A model generated the notes under the pieces. The model was not told where the DNA came from. It ran no database searches and saw only the letters and a program-made list of their open reading frames with translations. From positions 1-64,000 of the forward strand of contig JAPLKL010000079.1 in NCBI GenBank assembly GCA_026388095.1: 64,000 nt of DNA, read 5' to 3'. The position numbers and the translations under genes were made by a program. How positions within the stretch are numbered: the first letter of the stretch is position 1; each line of letters opens with the position of its first letter. Positions 9,340 through 16,122 of the stretch are shown one piece after another. The stretch is from Elusimicrobiota bacterium. Lineage in GTDB: Bacteria > Elusimicrobiota > Elusimicrobia > UBA1565 > UBA9628.

Positions 9340-9849
9340 ATGCGAATTCTATTTCTCCTTGCTGAGATTTGCGCAGCGGTTCTACTCCCCTGCGGCTTCA
9401 TTGCGGTTTCAGGTTTTCTAAATGCAATAACGCCAGCGGAAGCGGTCAGGCAGGGTCAGCCGCCAGTGCCGATTCAATGGGAAGCGGGAGTTTGGAATCA
9501 CGGAGGATATTTGCCCTGGTTCACAATTCGCCGCCATCCGGCACTTTTCGCTCTCTCAGTCGCCGCAATGTTAATAGGTGGTTTCGGCTTAAACTGGTTC
9601 AAAAATCATGGAGAATTCCCAAGAGAACGTCATCTTCCTATGCCGGCAATCGACAAGCGTGTAATTGAGAAACGAATGCACGTACGATTATGGGCTTTTG
9701 CTTTGACTTTCCTTTTTTCATACGGTCCTCTAGAGTGGTTCTTCCCAAGTCCTTGGGGCTGGGTTGCCATGACTAGTGCCGCAGTGCTTGCCGGAGCTGC
9801 GATGTTGCTGTCGGGCGTGTTTGTTCGCAATGGAACGGACTCAAAATAA
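9340..9849 (+). CDS. Small membrane protein, probable mobile gene cassette
   Basis: The 169-residue product (from MRILFLLAEICAAVLL) has a hydrophobic N terminus, a second span near residues 67-85 (FALSVAAMLIGGFGL) and two more near the C terminus, so about four membrane segments. I do not recognise the family. Base composition is visibly more A+T-rich than all neighbours, pointing to recent transfer. An integron attC-like site begins two bases after its stop, which fits a promoterless cassette gene. In-frame starts at 9265 and 9289 also exist; 9340 is chosen because it gives a normal membrane N terminus, but no clear ribosome site decides it. Confidence 0.6.
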   Translation: MRILFLLAEICAAVLLPCGFIAVSGFLNAITPAEAVRQGQPPVPIQWEAGVWNHGGYLPWFTIRRHPALFALSVAAMLIGGFGLNWFKNHGEFPRERHLPMPAIDKRVIEKRMHVRLWAFALTFLFSYGPLEWFFPSPWGWVAMTSAAVLAGAAMLLSGVFVRNGTDSK

Positions 9850-9851
9850 TC

Positions 9852-9951
9852 GCATAACTTCGGGCTCTACGGCCGCGCGCATGCGCGGAGCCCGGTCAGG
9901 TGGGCCAACGCCGCGCACAAATAGCGCGCGCCGTAGGCCCCGGCGTTAGCC
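9852..9951 (+). other. Integron attC-like recombination site
   Basis: The 100-base segment begins GCATAAC and ends GTTAGCC, matching the outer core boxes (RYYYAAC-like and GTTRRRY-like) of attC sites. Inside are long imperfectly complementary arms at 9861-9880 and 9924-9942, sharing CTACGGC / GCCGTAG and CGCGCGC / GCGCGCG, with an extra unpaired C as expected for extrahelical bases. The terminal loop contains a second hairpin (CCGCGC gcat GCGCGG). It directly follows the stop of an A+T-rich gene. No integrase gene or second attC site was seen, so this could be a solitary cassette insertion. Confidence 0.5.
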
Positions 9952-9976
9952 TCGCGCGGCATGGCGCATCTAGCCC

Positions 9977-10005
9977 TTGACAAACAGTAGCTTATGAGCT
10001 ACTAT
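9977..10005 (+). promoter_or_regulatory. Promoter and operator of the HigBA-type module
   Basis: TTGACA (9977-9982) and TACTAT (10000-10005) are separated by 17 bases. The palindrome AGTAGCTTATGAGCTACT (9986-10003, 7-base arms, 4-base spacer) fills the spacer and runs into the -10 box, a typical place for autorepression by the antitoxin. The same half-site occurs at 11484-11501. Confidence 0.75.
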
Positions 10006-10019
10006 TGGAGATGAGCTTC

Positions 10020-10349
10020 ATGGACATCGGCCCAATAGCCGTCTACTACTACCAAACAAGCTCCGGGCGGTGCCCATTCAAGGAATGGCTCGAATCGCTA
10101 GACCAGCAGATTCAACAGATCATAGATGCCCGGCTGACACGAGTCCGACGAGGCCTTCTGGGCCAGGCTCGCGACCTCGGCGGCGGCCTATGGGAACTGA
10201 AGTTCGATGTGGGACCAGGCTACCGGATTTATTACGGTCGGGTTGGGAAGGCCATCGTTATTCTGCTTCATGCCGGGCGCAAAAAGGGGCAGACGAGCGA
10301 CATTGATACCGCCAGGGGATATTGGGCGGATTACCAGAGGAGGACCTAA
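10020..10349 (+). CDS. HigB/RelE-superfamily toxin (phage Gp49-like)
   Basis: The protein of about 109 residues belongs to the addiction-module killer family of the RelE superfamily, which cleaves mRNA, usually on the ribosome. The C-terminal half shows the family core: GLWELKFDVGPGYRIYY followed by ILLHAGRKKGQ and a terminal ARGYWADY. GGAG at 10007-10010 is nine bases before ATG 10020; an ATG at 10011 and a TTG at 10005 are in frame. The -10 box ends at 10005, so the transcript should begin near 10012 and the leader is at most a few bases. The antitoxin gene begins two bases after the stop, the toxin-first order of HigBA modules. Confidence 0.88.
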   Translation: MDIGPIAVYYYQTSSGRCPFKEWLESLDQQIQQIIDARLTRVRRGLLGQARDLGGGLWELKFDVGPGYRIYYGRVGKAIVILLHAGRKKGQTSDIDTARGYWADYQRRT

Positions 10350-10351
10350 CT

Positions 10352-10642
10352 ATGAAACCGGCTGTCAGTTATCACGATGATCTGCTCCGTCGGCTAAAGG
10401 ACCCAAAATATGCCGTCGGCTACCTGAACGCGTGTCTCGAAGAAGATGACGAAGGGGCATTCCTGCTCGCCGTCCGCGATGTCGCCCACGTCCATGGTGG
10501 GCTCCGGCAACTGGCCAAGAAAGCGGGGCTCAACAGAGAGCATCTGTTCAGAATGCTGTCAAAGAGTGGCAACCCCAGACTCCATAGCCTGAAGCCACTC
10601 ATTCAAGCCTTGGGGTTCAAGCTGGTCCTCAAGCCTGCCTGA
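10352..10642 (+). CDS. HigA-like antitoxin, HTH protein
   Basis: The 96-residue partner of the upstream toxin is of the addiction-module antidote family (HigA-like, Cro/C1-type HTH). The N terminus carries DDLLRRLKDPKYAVGYLNA and LLAVRDVAHVHGG; the helix-turn-helix lies in the second half (LAKKAGLNREHLFRMLSKSGNPRLHSL), ending in ALGFKLVLKP. The start at 10352 follows a strong AGGAGG at 10337-10343. It should neutralise the toxin and repress the promoter through the palindrome at 9986-10003. It is clearly paralogous to the orphan antitoxin at 11116-11457. Confidence 0.88.
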   Translation: MKPAVSYHDDLLRRLKDPKYAVGYLNACLEEDDEGAFLLAVRDVAHVHGGLRQLAKKAGLNREHLFRMLSKSGNPRLHSLKPLIQALGFKLVLKPA

Positions 10643-10719
10643 CCAGGTGAGGCAGATGGCGGAGATCGGGTGACAAAAGTGTCGGGGGACATGGGTCGCG
10701 GCCGATTAAGCTGACCAAA

Positions 10720-11127
10720 ATGGCGCGCAACATAGAGATCAAAGCCCGCATCGCCAGCGTCGAAGCCCTCGCACCCAAGGTCGCCGCCATCGCCGACCAA
10801 GGCCCCAAGGAATCCTTCTATATCCTATCGCCCACAAATTCCCCCGAGACCCTGCGCGAAGCCCTGTCCCTCGCCTACGGCCAAGCCGGCCGCGTCCTCA
10901 AGCGCCGCACCCTCTACCTCGTCGGCAGGACCCGCGTCCACCTCGACCGCGTCGAAGGCCTCGGCCACTTCCTGGAGCTCGAGGTCGTGCTCAAGGACGA
11001 TGAGGCAGCGGAAGCTGGCACCCAGGTGGCCCAAGGCCTCATGGCCAAGCTCGGCGTGGAGGCCGAGCAGCTCGTCCAAGGCGCGTACAACGACCTTCTA
11101 AATCGCGCCGCCCGGTCAGGCGCGTAA
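10720..11127 (+). CDS. CYTH-domain protein (class IV adenylate cyclase-like) with apparent internal deletion
   Basis: The 135-residue product begins like CyaB-type CYTH proteins (MARNIEIKAR) and ends with their conserved C-terminal half (SFYILSPT, REALSLAYGQAGRVLKRRTLYLVGRTRVHLD, GLGHFLELEVVL), but intact relatives are about 175-185 residues. The missing part is the strand pair usually containing TFF and LKLR, which shape the triphosphate tunnel. The join is at ADQGP-KESFY, where a Gln-Gly-Pro-like repeat would flank the lost segment in full-length relatives, so an in-frame deletion is likely. Activity is doubtful. The 3' end overlaps the opposite orphan antitoxin gene by 12 bases. Confidence 0.7.
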   Translation: MARNIEIKARIASVEALAPKVAAIADQGPKESFYILSPTNSPETLREALSLAYGQAGRVLKRRTLYLVGRTRVHLDRVEGLGHFLELEVVLKDDEAAEAGTQVAQGLMAKLGVEAEQLVQGAYNDLLNRAARSGA

Positions 11128-11457
11128 GGGCTTCACCGCCAGCCGGAAGCCCAGCGCATTGAGGATCGCGCCCAGCCCCAAGAAGCTCGGATTGCCGCCC
11201 AAAGAGAGCGCCCGATAGAGGTTCTCCCGGTTCAGCGACGAGCGCCGCGACAGCGACACCATCCCGCCCTGCGCCTGCGCCACATCCCGCAAGGCCAAGA
11301 GGAAGACCCTCTTGTCCTCATCTTCCATCGCTGCATCAAGATACATCAGCGCATCGCTCGGGTCCCTCAAAGACTTCAGTAGCCATTCACGATAGCTCTT
11401 GCTCAGAGAAACCCCCGAAGCCCTCTTTGCGATTCGTCCAACAGCGTTTTGCTTCAT
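11116..11457 (-). CDS. Orphan HigA-like antitoxin
   Basis: The 113-residue protein is a clear paralogue of the antitoxin at 10352-10642. It shares the LLKSLRDPSDALMYLDAA, LLALRDVAQAQGG, SSLNRENLYRALSLGGNPS and LNALGFRLAVKP blocks at the same positions. It has an N-terminal extension (MKQNAVGRIAKRASG) and no toxin gene on either side. A promoter with a nearly identical operator lies upstream, so it may cross-regulate or neutralise the neighbouring HigB. A GGAGG-type ribosome site precedes ATG 11457. Orphan antitoxins can be remnants or protective anti-addiction genes; the sequence does not decide which. Confidence 0.82.
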   Translation of the reverse strand: MKQNAVGRIAKRASGVSLSKSYREWLLKSLRDPSDALMYLDAAMEDEDKRVFLLALRDVAQAQGGMVSLSRRSSLNRENLYRALSLGGNPSFLGLGAILNALGFRLAVKPLRA

Positions 11458-11481
11458 CGCCGTCCTCCCAGAGCCTCCTGA

Positions 11482-11510
11482 AGTGTAGCTGAAAAGCTAC
11501 ATATCATCAA
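11482..11510 (-). promoter_or_regulatory. Promoter and operator of the orphan antitoxin
   Basis: On the minus strand, TTGATG (11510-11505) and TACACT (11487-11482) are 17 bases apart. The palindrome TGTAGCTTTTCAGCTACA (11484-11501) starts three bases after the -35 box, the same offset, arm length (7) and spacer (4) as in the HigBA promoter at 9977-10005. Confidence 0.7.
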
Positions 11511-11539
11511 GGCCCACCCGGGCCCATATCGCCACTACA

Positions 11540-11568
11540 TATACGAGCCCGGCCGTCGAAAGTTCCCT
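11540..11568 (-). promoter_or_regulatory. ECF-type promoter-like motif, copy 1
   Basis: Read on the minus strand, GGGAACTTT is followed after a G+C-rich stretch by GCTCGTATA, giving GGAAC and CGTATA 16 bases apart, as in promoters of extracytoplasmic-function sigma factors. A copy matching at 25 of 29 bases lies at 52374-52402; both precede antitoxin genes on the minus strand. Confidence 0.4.
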
Positions 11569-11604
11569 CCTTGCCACATTGTGTATGATAGCCCTGCAAC
11601 GACC

Positions 11605-12168
11605 ATGAGGACCCTCGCTCTGCTCCTGCTCCTGGCCGCCCCCTGCCGGCCGGCCCAGGGCCCCGTCCAGGTCGAAGCCCCCGACATCCAGCTCGAAGAC
11701 AGCGCCGACCCCCTCACCCTCAAGTGGCGCGCCGCGCACTGCGAGGCCCGCGGCCAGAGCGCCAAGCGCTTCGGCTCCGAGCGGGCCGCCTTCGAGCTGC
11801 TCCCCTGCCTCAGCCACCCCGACCCCGGCGTCCGCTGGACCACCCTCGCCGCCCTCGACAACGGCGGCTACTTCCGGCGCCCCGACTTCGAGCGGGTCAT
11901 CCTCCCCAAGCTCCGCCTCGCCGTCGCCTACTCCTCCAAGGACCAGGACCGCACCGTCCGCAGCTGGGCCGGCGAACTCTCCCGCAGCATCGAGCAATGG
12001 GAGAGCTTCGACTCGCCCCAGGCCCAGGCCCGTCGCGAGCAGTTCCGCAAGGACGAGCGCAGGCGCACCTGGCTCAGCTTCCTCCACCCCGACGCCGACC
12101 TCCTGGTGGTCTACCTCGGCACACTCCTGTTCATCGTCCTGCTCTTCTCCGGCATCCGCTTCAAGTAA
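11605..12168 (+). CDS. Membrane-anchored HEAT-like protein of unknown function
   Basis: The 187-residue product has a signal-peptide-like start (MRTLALLLLLAAPCRPAQG), a helical middle with a HEAT/armadillo-like feel (LLPCLSHPDPGVRWTTLAALDNGG) and a single membrane segment near the C terminus (LLVVYLGTLLFIVLLFSGI). It may be anchored with the helical part in the periplasm. ATG 11605 is preferred to an in-frame GTG at 11581 because it gives a clean signal sequence and lies 15 bases after a TATGAT box (11584-11589). No family is recognised. It ends 65 bases before dnaE. Confidence 0.6.
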   Translation: MRTLALLLLLAAPCRPAQGPVQVEAPDIQLEDSADPLTLKWRAAHCEARGQSAKRFGSERAAFELLPCLSHPDPGVRWTTLAALDNGGYFRRPDFERVILPKLRLAVAYSSKDQDRTVRSWAGELSRSIEQWESFDSPQAQARREQFRKDERRRTWLSFLHPDADLLVVYLGTLLFIVLLFSGIRFK

Positions 12169-12233
12169 GTCCGGCCTGTCCCTCGGTGCCGCAATATCAT
12201 AAAATGTCTCCAGAATCGCGGAACCTTCCTGAT

Positions 12234-15200
12234 ATGGGCAAGCCAGAGTTCGTCCACCTGCACAACCACTCCGAGTACTCCCTCCTCGACGGCATCATCC
12301 GCTTCACGGACAAGGACGGCAAGCCCGGCGAGCTCCTGAAGAACCTGGTCAAGGAAGGCGCCAAAGGCATGGCCCTGACCGACCACGGCAACATGTACGG
12401 CGCCGTCGAGTTCTACAACCAGTGCCGCGAGGTCGGCCTCAAAGGCATCGTCGGCATGGAGTCCTACTTCTCCAAAGGCAGCCGCACCGATCGCGGCCAC
12501 TCCCAGAAGGAGAACTGCCACCTCACCCTCTGGGCCCGCAACTACGAAGGCTACCAGAACCTCATGGAGCTCTCCAGCCTGGCCTTCCTGGAGGGCTACT
12601 ACTACGACCCCCGCATAGACCGCGAGCTCCTCGGCAAGTTCAGCAAAGGCCTGGCGGCCGGCTCCGGCTGCCTCAAAGGCGAGCTCGCCCAGAGCGTGGT
12701 GCGCGGCGACGACATCCAGAAGACCTGCGAGCTGGCTGTCGGCCTGCGCGACCTGCTCGAGCCCGGCTGCTTCTTCCTGGAGATCATGGACCACGGCCTG
12801 CCCGAGCAGAAGCAGGTCATCAAGGCCTTCCTGGAGGTCTCCCGGAAGACCGGCATACCCCTGCTCGCCACCAACGACTGCCACTTCGTCAAGAAGTCCG
12901 ACTCCGAGGCCCAGGACGCGCGCATCTGCATCGCCACCGGCCGGCGCATGGACGACGACACGCGCCTGCACCACGAGAGCCGCGAGTACTACTACAAGTC
13001 CCCCGAGGAGATGTGCGCCCTGTTCTCCTATGTCCCCGAGGCCTGCGCCAACACCCTCAAGATCGCCGGGATGTGCAGCCTCGAGCTCCCCCGGGACCAG
13101 ATGCTCCTGCCCGAGTTCCAGGTCCCGCAGGGCACCGACCAAGACTCCTACCTGGAAGAGCTCTGCCTCTTGGGCCTCAAGGAGCGCTTCAAGGGCGAGA
13201 TCCCCGGCACCCACGTCGAGCGCCTCAAATACGAGCTCGGCGTCATCAAGCGCATGGGCTTCTCCGGCTACTTCCTGATCGTGTGGGACTTCATCAAGCA
13301 CGCCCGCTCCATCGGCGTCCCCGTCGGCCCCGGCCGCGGCTCCGGCGCCGGGGCCCTGGTCGCCTACGCCCTGCGCATCACCAACCTCGATCCCATCGAG
13401 CACCGGCTCCTTTTCGAGCGCTTCCTCAACCCAGACCGCAAGTCCATGCCGGACCTGGACATCGACTTCGCGGACACCGGCCGCGAGCGCGTCATCGAGT
13501 ACGTGCGCCAGAAGTACGGCGAGAAGAACGTGGCCCAGATCATCACCTTCGGCTCCTTGGGCGCCAAGCTCGTGGTGCGCGACGTCGGCCGCGTGCTCGG
13601 CGTGCCCCTGCCCGAGGTCGACAAGCTCGCCAAGCTCATCCCCGGCGGGCCCAACGTCACGCTCTACAAGTCCATCCAGGACACCCCCGAGCTCGCCGAG
13701 GCCAGCCGGAACCCCCAGTACAAGAGGCTCCTCGACCTCTCGCTCAAGCTCGAAGGCCTCAAGCGCCACACCGGGGTCCACGCCGCCGGCACCATCATCA
13801 CCAAGGAGCCCGTGGTCCGCTACACGCCCCTGGCCCGCGGCTCGCGCGAGACCATCACCACCCAGTACGACGGCACCATCCTCCCCAGCCTCGGCCTGCT
13901 CAAGGTCGACTTCCTCGGCCTGCGCACCCTGACCATCATCGACAACGCGGTCAAGGCCATCCGCGGCCGCGGCAAGCCCGACTTCGACATCGACAAGCTC
14001 CCCATGGACGACGCCAAGAGCTTCGAGCTCCTGCGCTCGGGCAAGGCCCTGGGCATCTTCCAGCTCGACTCCCAGGGCATCCGCGACCTCATGGTGCGCG
14101 TCAAGCCCACCGAATTCTCCGACATCGTGGCCCTCATCGCCCTCTACCGGCCCGGCCCCATGGGCGCCGGCATGCTCGACATGTTCGTCAACCGCAAGCA
14201 CGGCCGGGAGAAGGTCAAGTACGACAGCAAGCTCATGGAGCCGGTGCTCAAGGACACCTACGGCTGCATGCTCTACCAAGAGCAGATCATGGAGCTCTCC
14301 AAGAGGCTGGCCAACTTCACCCCGGGCGAGGCCGACGGGCTGCGCAAGGCCATGAGCAAGAAAGTGCCTGAGACCCTGGCCAAGATGCGCGACAAGTTCG
14401 TCAAGGGCAGCGCGGCCAACGAGATCAACTCCAAGGTCGCCAATAAGATCTACGACCAGATGGAGAAGTTCGCCGGCTACGGCTTCAACAAGTCCCATTC
14501 CGCGGCCTACGGCCTAGTGGCCTACCAGACCGCCTATCTCAAGGCCAACCACCTCTTGGAGTTCATGTCAGCCCTGGCCACCTCCGAGATCGGGCATTCC
14601 GCCATCGGCGCCGAGGGCAAGGAGAACAAGCTCGTCACCTACCTCGACGACGCCAGGAACATGGGCATCACCATCCTGCCGCCCTCCATCCAGACCTCGG
14701 GCGCGGTCTTCACCATCGAGGACCCCAACTCCATCCGCTTCGGCCTGACCGCGGTCAAGAACGTGGGCGAGGGCGCGGTGGACTCCATCCTGCAGGCCCG
14801 CGCCGACGCCCCCTTCAAGAGCATCGACGATTTCTGCGCCCGCGTGGACCTGCGCGGGGTCAACAAAAAGGTCATCGAGTCGCTCATCAAGGCCGGGGCG
14901 CTGGACTCCCTGGAGCCAGGCGCGCCGGTGGGCGCGGCGCGGGGCAAGCTCCTGGCCGCCGTCTCGGACTCCGTGGAACGCCAGCAGAGGGTGCAGGCCG
15001 ATCTCTCCCGCGGCCAGGGACTGCTCTTCGGGCTCGGGGAGATGCCGGCCCCGCCCGCCGCGGCCGCGGCCTCAGCCCCGGCCCTGCCCGAGCACGACGT
15101 GCTCTCTTTCGAGAAGGAGGTGCTCGGCTTCTATTTCTCAGGGCATCCTCTGCTCGGGGTCCAGTCGCTGCTCCGCGCGGCCGCCTCCCACGAGATCTCC

Positions 15201-15749
15201 CAGCTCACCGCCGAGCTCACCACGCCGGTGCGCTTGGCCGGCATGATCAGCCAGGTCAAGCGCATGGTCACCAAGAAGGACGGCAAACAGTACGCCAAGT
15301 GCGTCTTCGAGGACCTTTCGGGCGAGATCACCCTTCTGATCTTCCCCCAGCGCTATGCCGAGGGCTTGGGCAACCAGCTCAAGGTGGGCGCCATCGTGGC
15401 CGTGGAGGGCAAGCTCTCCTTCCGGGGCGACGTCGGCGACGCGGCGGCGGCGGGCGCGCCGGAGCTCATCGTCCAGGACATCCTGCAACTGGAGACCGCG
15501 GCCAGCCGCAACGCCCGGAGGCTGCGCCTGACCTGCGATCCCGAGGCCCTGAGCGACGCCGTTCTCGAGGCACTGCGCGAGGCGCTGGAGCGCAGCCCGG
15601 GCCCCTGCCCGGTCATCCTGGAGCATGAGACCCCGGAAGGCACGGCGGTGCTGGAATTGGATGCGCGCGTCACGGTAGACAAGAATCTGTTAGAATCTGT
15701 CCACAAAATCCTGGGAGCCAAGTCATGGCGGATAGAAAGCGCATCTTAG
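12234..15749 (+). CDS. dnaE: DNA polymerase III alpha subunit
   Basis: DnaE is the replicative polymerase catalytic subunit. The roughly 1171-residue protein has an N-terminal PHP domain (FVHLHNHSEYSLLDG, then LTDHGNMYGAVEF), the polymerase domain with the catalytic aspartates in PDLDIDFAD, a helix-hairpin-helix region, and a C-terminal OB domain (VRLAGMISQVKRM ... EITLLIFPQRY). Length is typical. ATG 12234 (MGKPEFVHLHNH) is chosen over ATG 12204 because a TATCAT box at 12195-12200 would put the transcript start after 12204; neither start has a good ribosome site. The 3' end overlaps the receiver gene by 25 bases, and its last codons recur at 20047-20115. Confidence 0.95.
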   Translation: MGKPEFVHLHNHSEYSLLDGIIRFTDKDGKPGELLKNLVKEGAKGMALTDHGNMYGAVEFYNQCREVGLKGIVGMESYFSKGSRTDRGHSQKENCHLTLWARNYEGYQNLMELSSLAFLEGYYYDPRIDRELLGKFSKGLAAGSGCLKGELAQSVVRGDDIQKTCELAVGLRDLLEPGCFFLEIMDHGLPEQKQVIKAFLEVSRKTGIPLLATNDCHFVKKSDSEAQDARICIATGRRMDDDTRLHHESREYYYKSPEEMCALFSYVPEACANTLKIAGMCSLELPRDQMLLPEFQVPQGTDQDSYLEELCLLGLKERFKGEIPGTHVERLKYELGVIKRMGFSGYFLIVWDFIKHARSIGVPVGPGRGSGAGALVAYALRITNLDPIEHRLLFERFLNPDRKSMPDLDIDFADTGRERVIEYVRQKYGEKNVAQIITFGSLGAKLVVRDVGRVLGVPLPEVDKLAKLIPGGPNVTLYKSIQDTPELAEASRNPQYKRLLDLSLKLEGLKRHTGVHAAGTIITKEPVVRYTPLARGSRETITTQYDGTILPSLGLLKVDFLGLRTLTIIDNAVKAIRGRGKPDFDIDKLPMDDAKSFELLRSGKALGIFQLDSQGIRDLMVRVKPTEFSDIVALIALYRPGPMGAGMLDMFVNRKHGREKVKYDSKLMEPVLKDTYGCMLYQEQIMELSKRLANFTPGEADGLRKAMSKKVPETLAKMRDKFVKGSAANEINSKVANKIYDQMEKFAGYGFNKSHSAAYGLVAYQTAYLKANHLLEFMSALATSEIGHSAIGAEGKENKLVTYLDDARNMGITILPPSIQTSGAVFTIEDPNSIRFGLTAVKNVGEGAVDSILQARADAPFKSIDDFCARVDLRGVNKKVIESLIKAGALDSLEPGAPVGAARGKLLAAVSDSVERQQRVQADLSRGQGLLFGLGEMPAPPAAAAASAPALPEHDVLSFEKEVLGFYFSGHPLLGVQSLLRAAASHEISQLTAELTTPVRLAGMISQVKRMVTKKDGKQYAKCVFEDLSGEITLLIFPQRYAEGLGNQLKVGAIVAVEGKLSFRGDVGDAAAAGAPELIVQDILQLETAASRNARRLRLTCDPEALSDAVLEALREALERSPGPCPVILEHETPEGTAVLELDARVTVDKNLLESVHKILGAKSWRIESAS

Positions 15750-16111
15750 TCGCGGACGACGACCCCGACCTGCTCGATCTCTTGCAGTGGGACCTCTCCC
15801 ATCAGGGCTACGACATCCTGACGGCCGCCAACGGCAGGGATACCCTCCATATCGCCTTGGCCGAGAAGCTCGACCTCATCCTTCTCGACGTGATGATGCC
15901 CTACATGGACGGCTATCACGTCGCCTACGAGATCACCGAGAAGCTGGGCTCCGCGGCGCCTCGCATCATCATCATGACCAGCCGCGACACCGCCAAGGAG
16001 AAAGGCATCGCCCTGATGAGCGGGGCGCATGAGTCCATCCAGAAGCCCTTCGAGATGACCAAGCTCCACGAGCGGGTGGCTGCGGCCTTGGATCCCAAGC
16101 CGAAAAGCTGA
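15725..16111 (+). CDS. Stand-alone receiver (CheY-like) protein, copy 1
   Basis: The 128-residue protein is a single receiver domain: acidic pocket VADDDPD, phospho-acceptor Asp in LILLDVMMP near residue 52, switch Thr/Ser in IMTSRD, and invariant Lys in QKPFE. There is no output domain, so it probably signals through protein contacts. It starts inside dnaE and lies 11 bases before the PilB-type ATPase gene, suggesting control of pilus extension. It is about 80% identical by eye to the protein at 20091-20471, and the upstream bases of the two also match. Confidence 0.92.
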   Translation: MADRKRILVADDDPDLLDLLQWDLSHQGYDILTAANGRDTLHIALAEKLDLILLDVMMPYMDGYHVAYEITEKLGSAAPRIIIMTSRDTAKEKGIALMSGAHESIQKPFEMTKLHERVAAALDPKPKS

Positions 16112-16122
16112 CCGGATCGCGC

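Noticed and set aside
12111-14498. Long open frame on the minus strand opposite dnaE (795 codons)
   Set aside because: It is the antisense of a well-conserved gene in a G+C-rich genome; the translation is low-complexity Asp/Gly/Ala/Val with no domain and no ribosome site.
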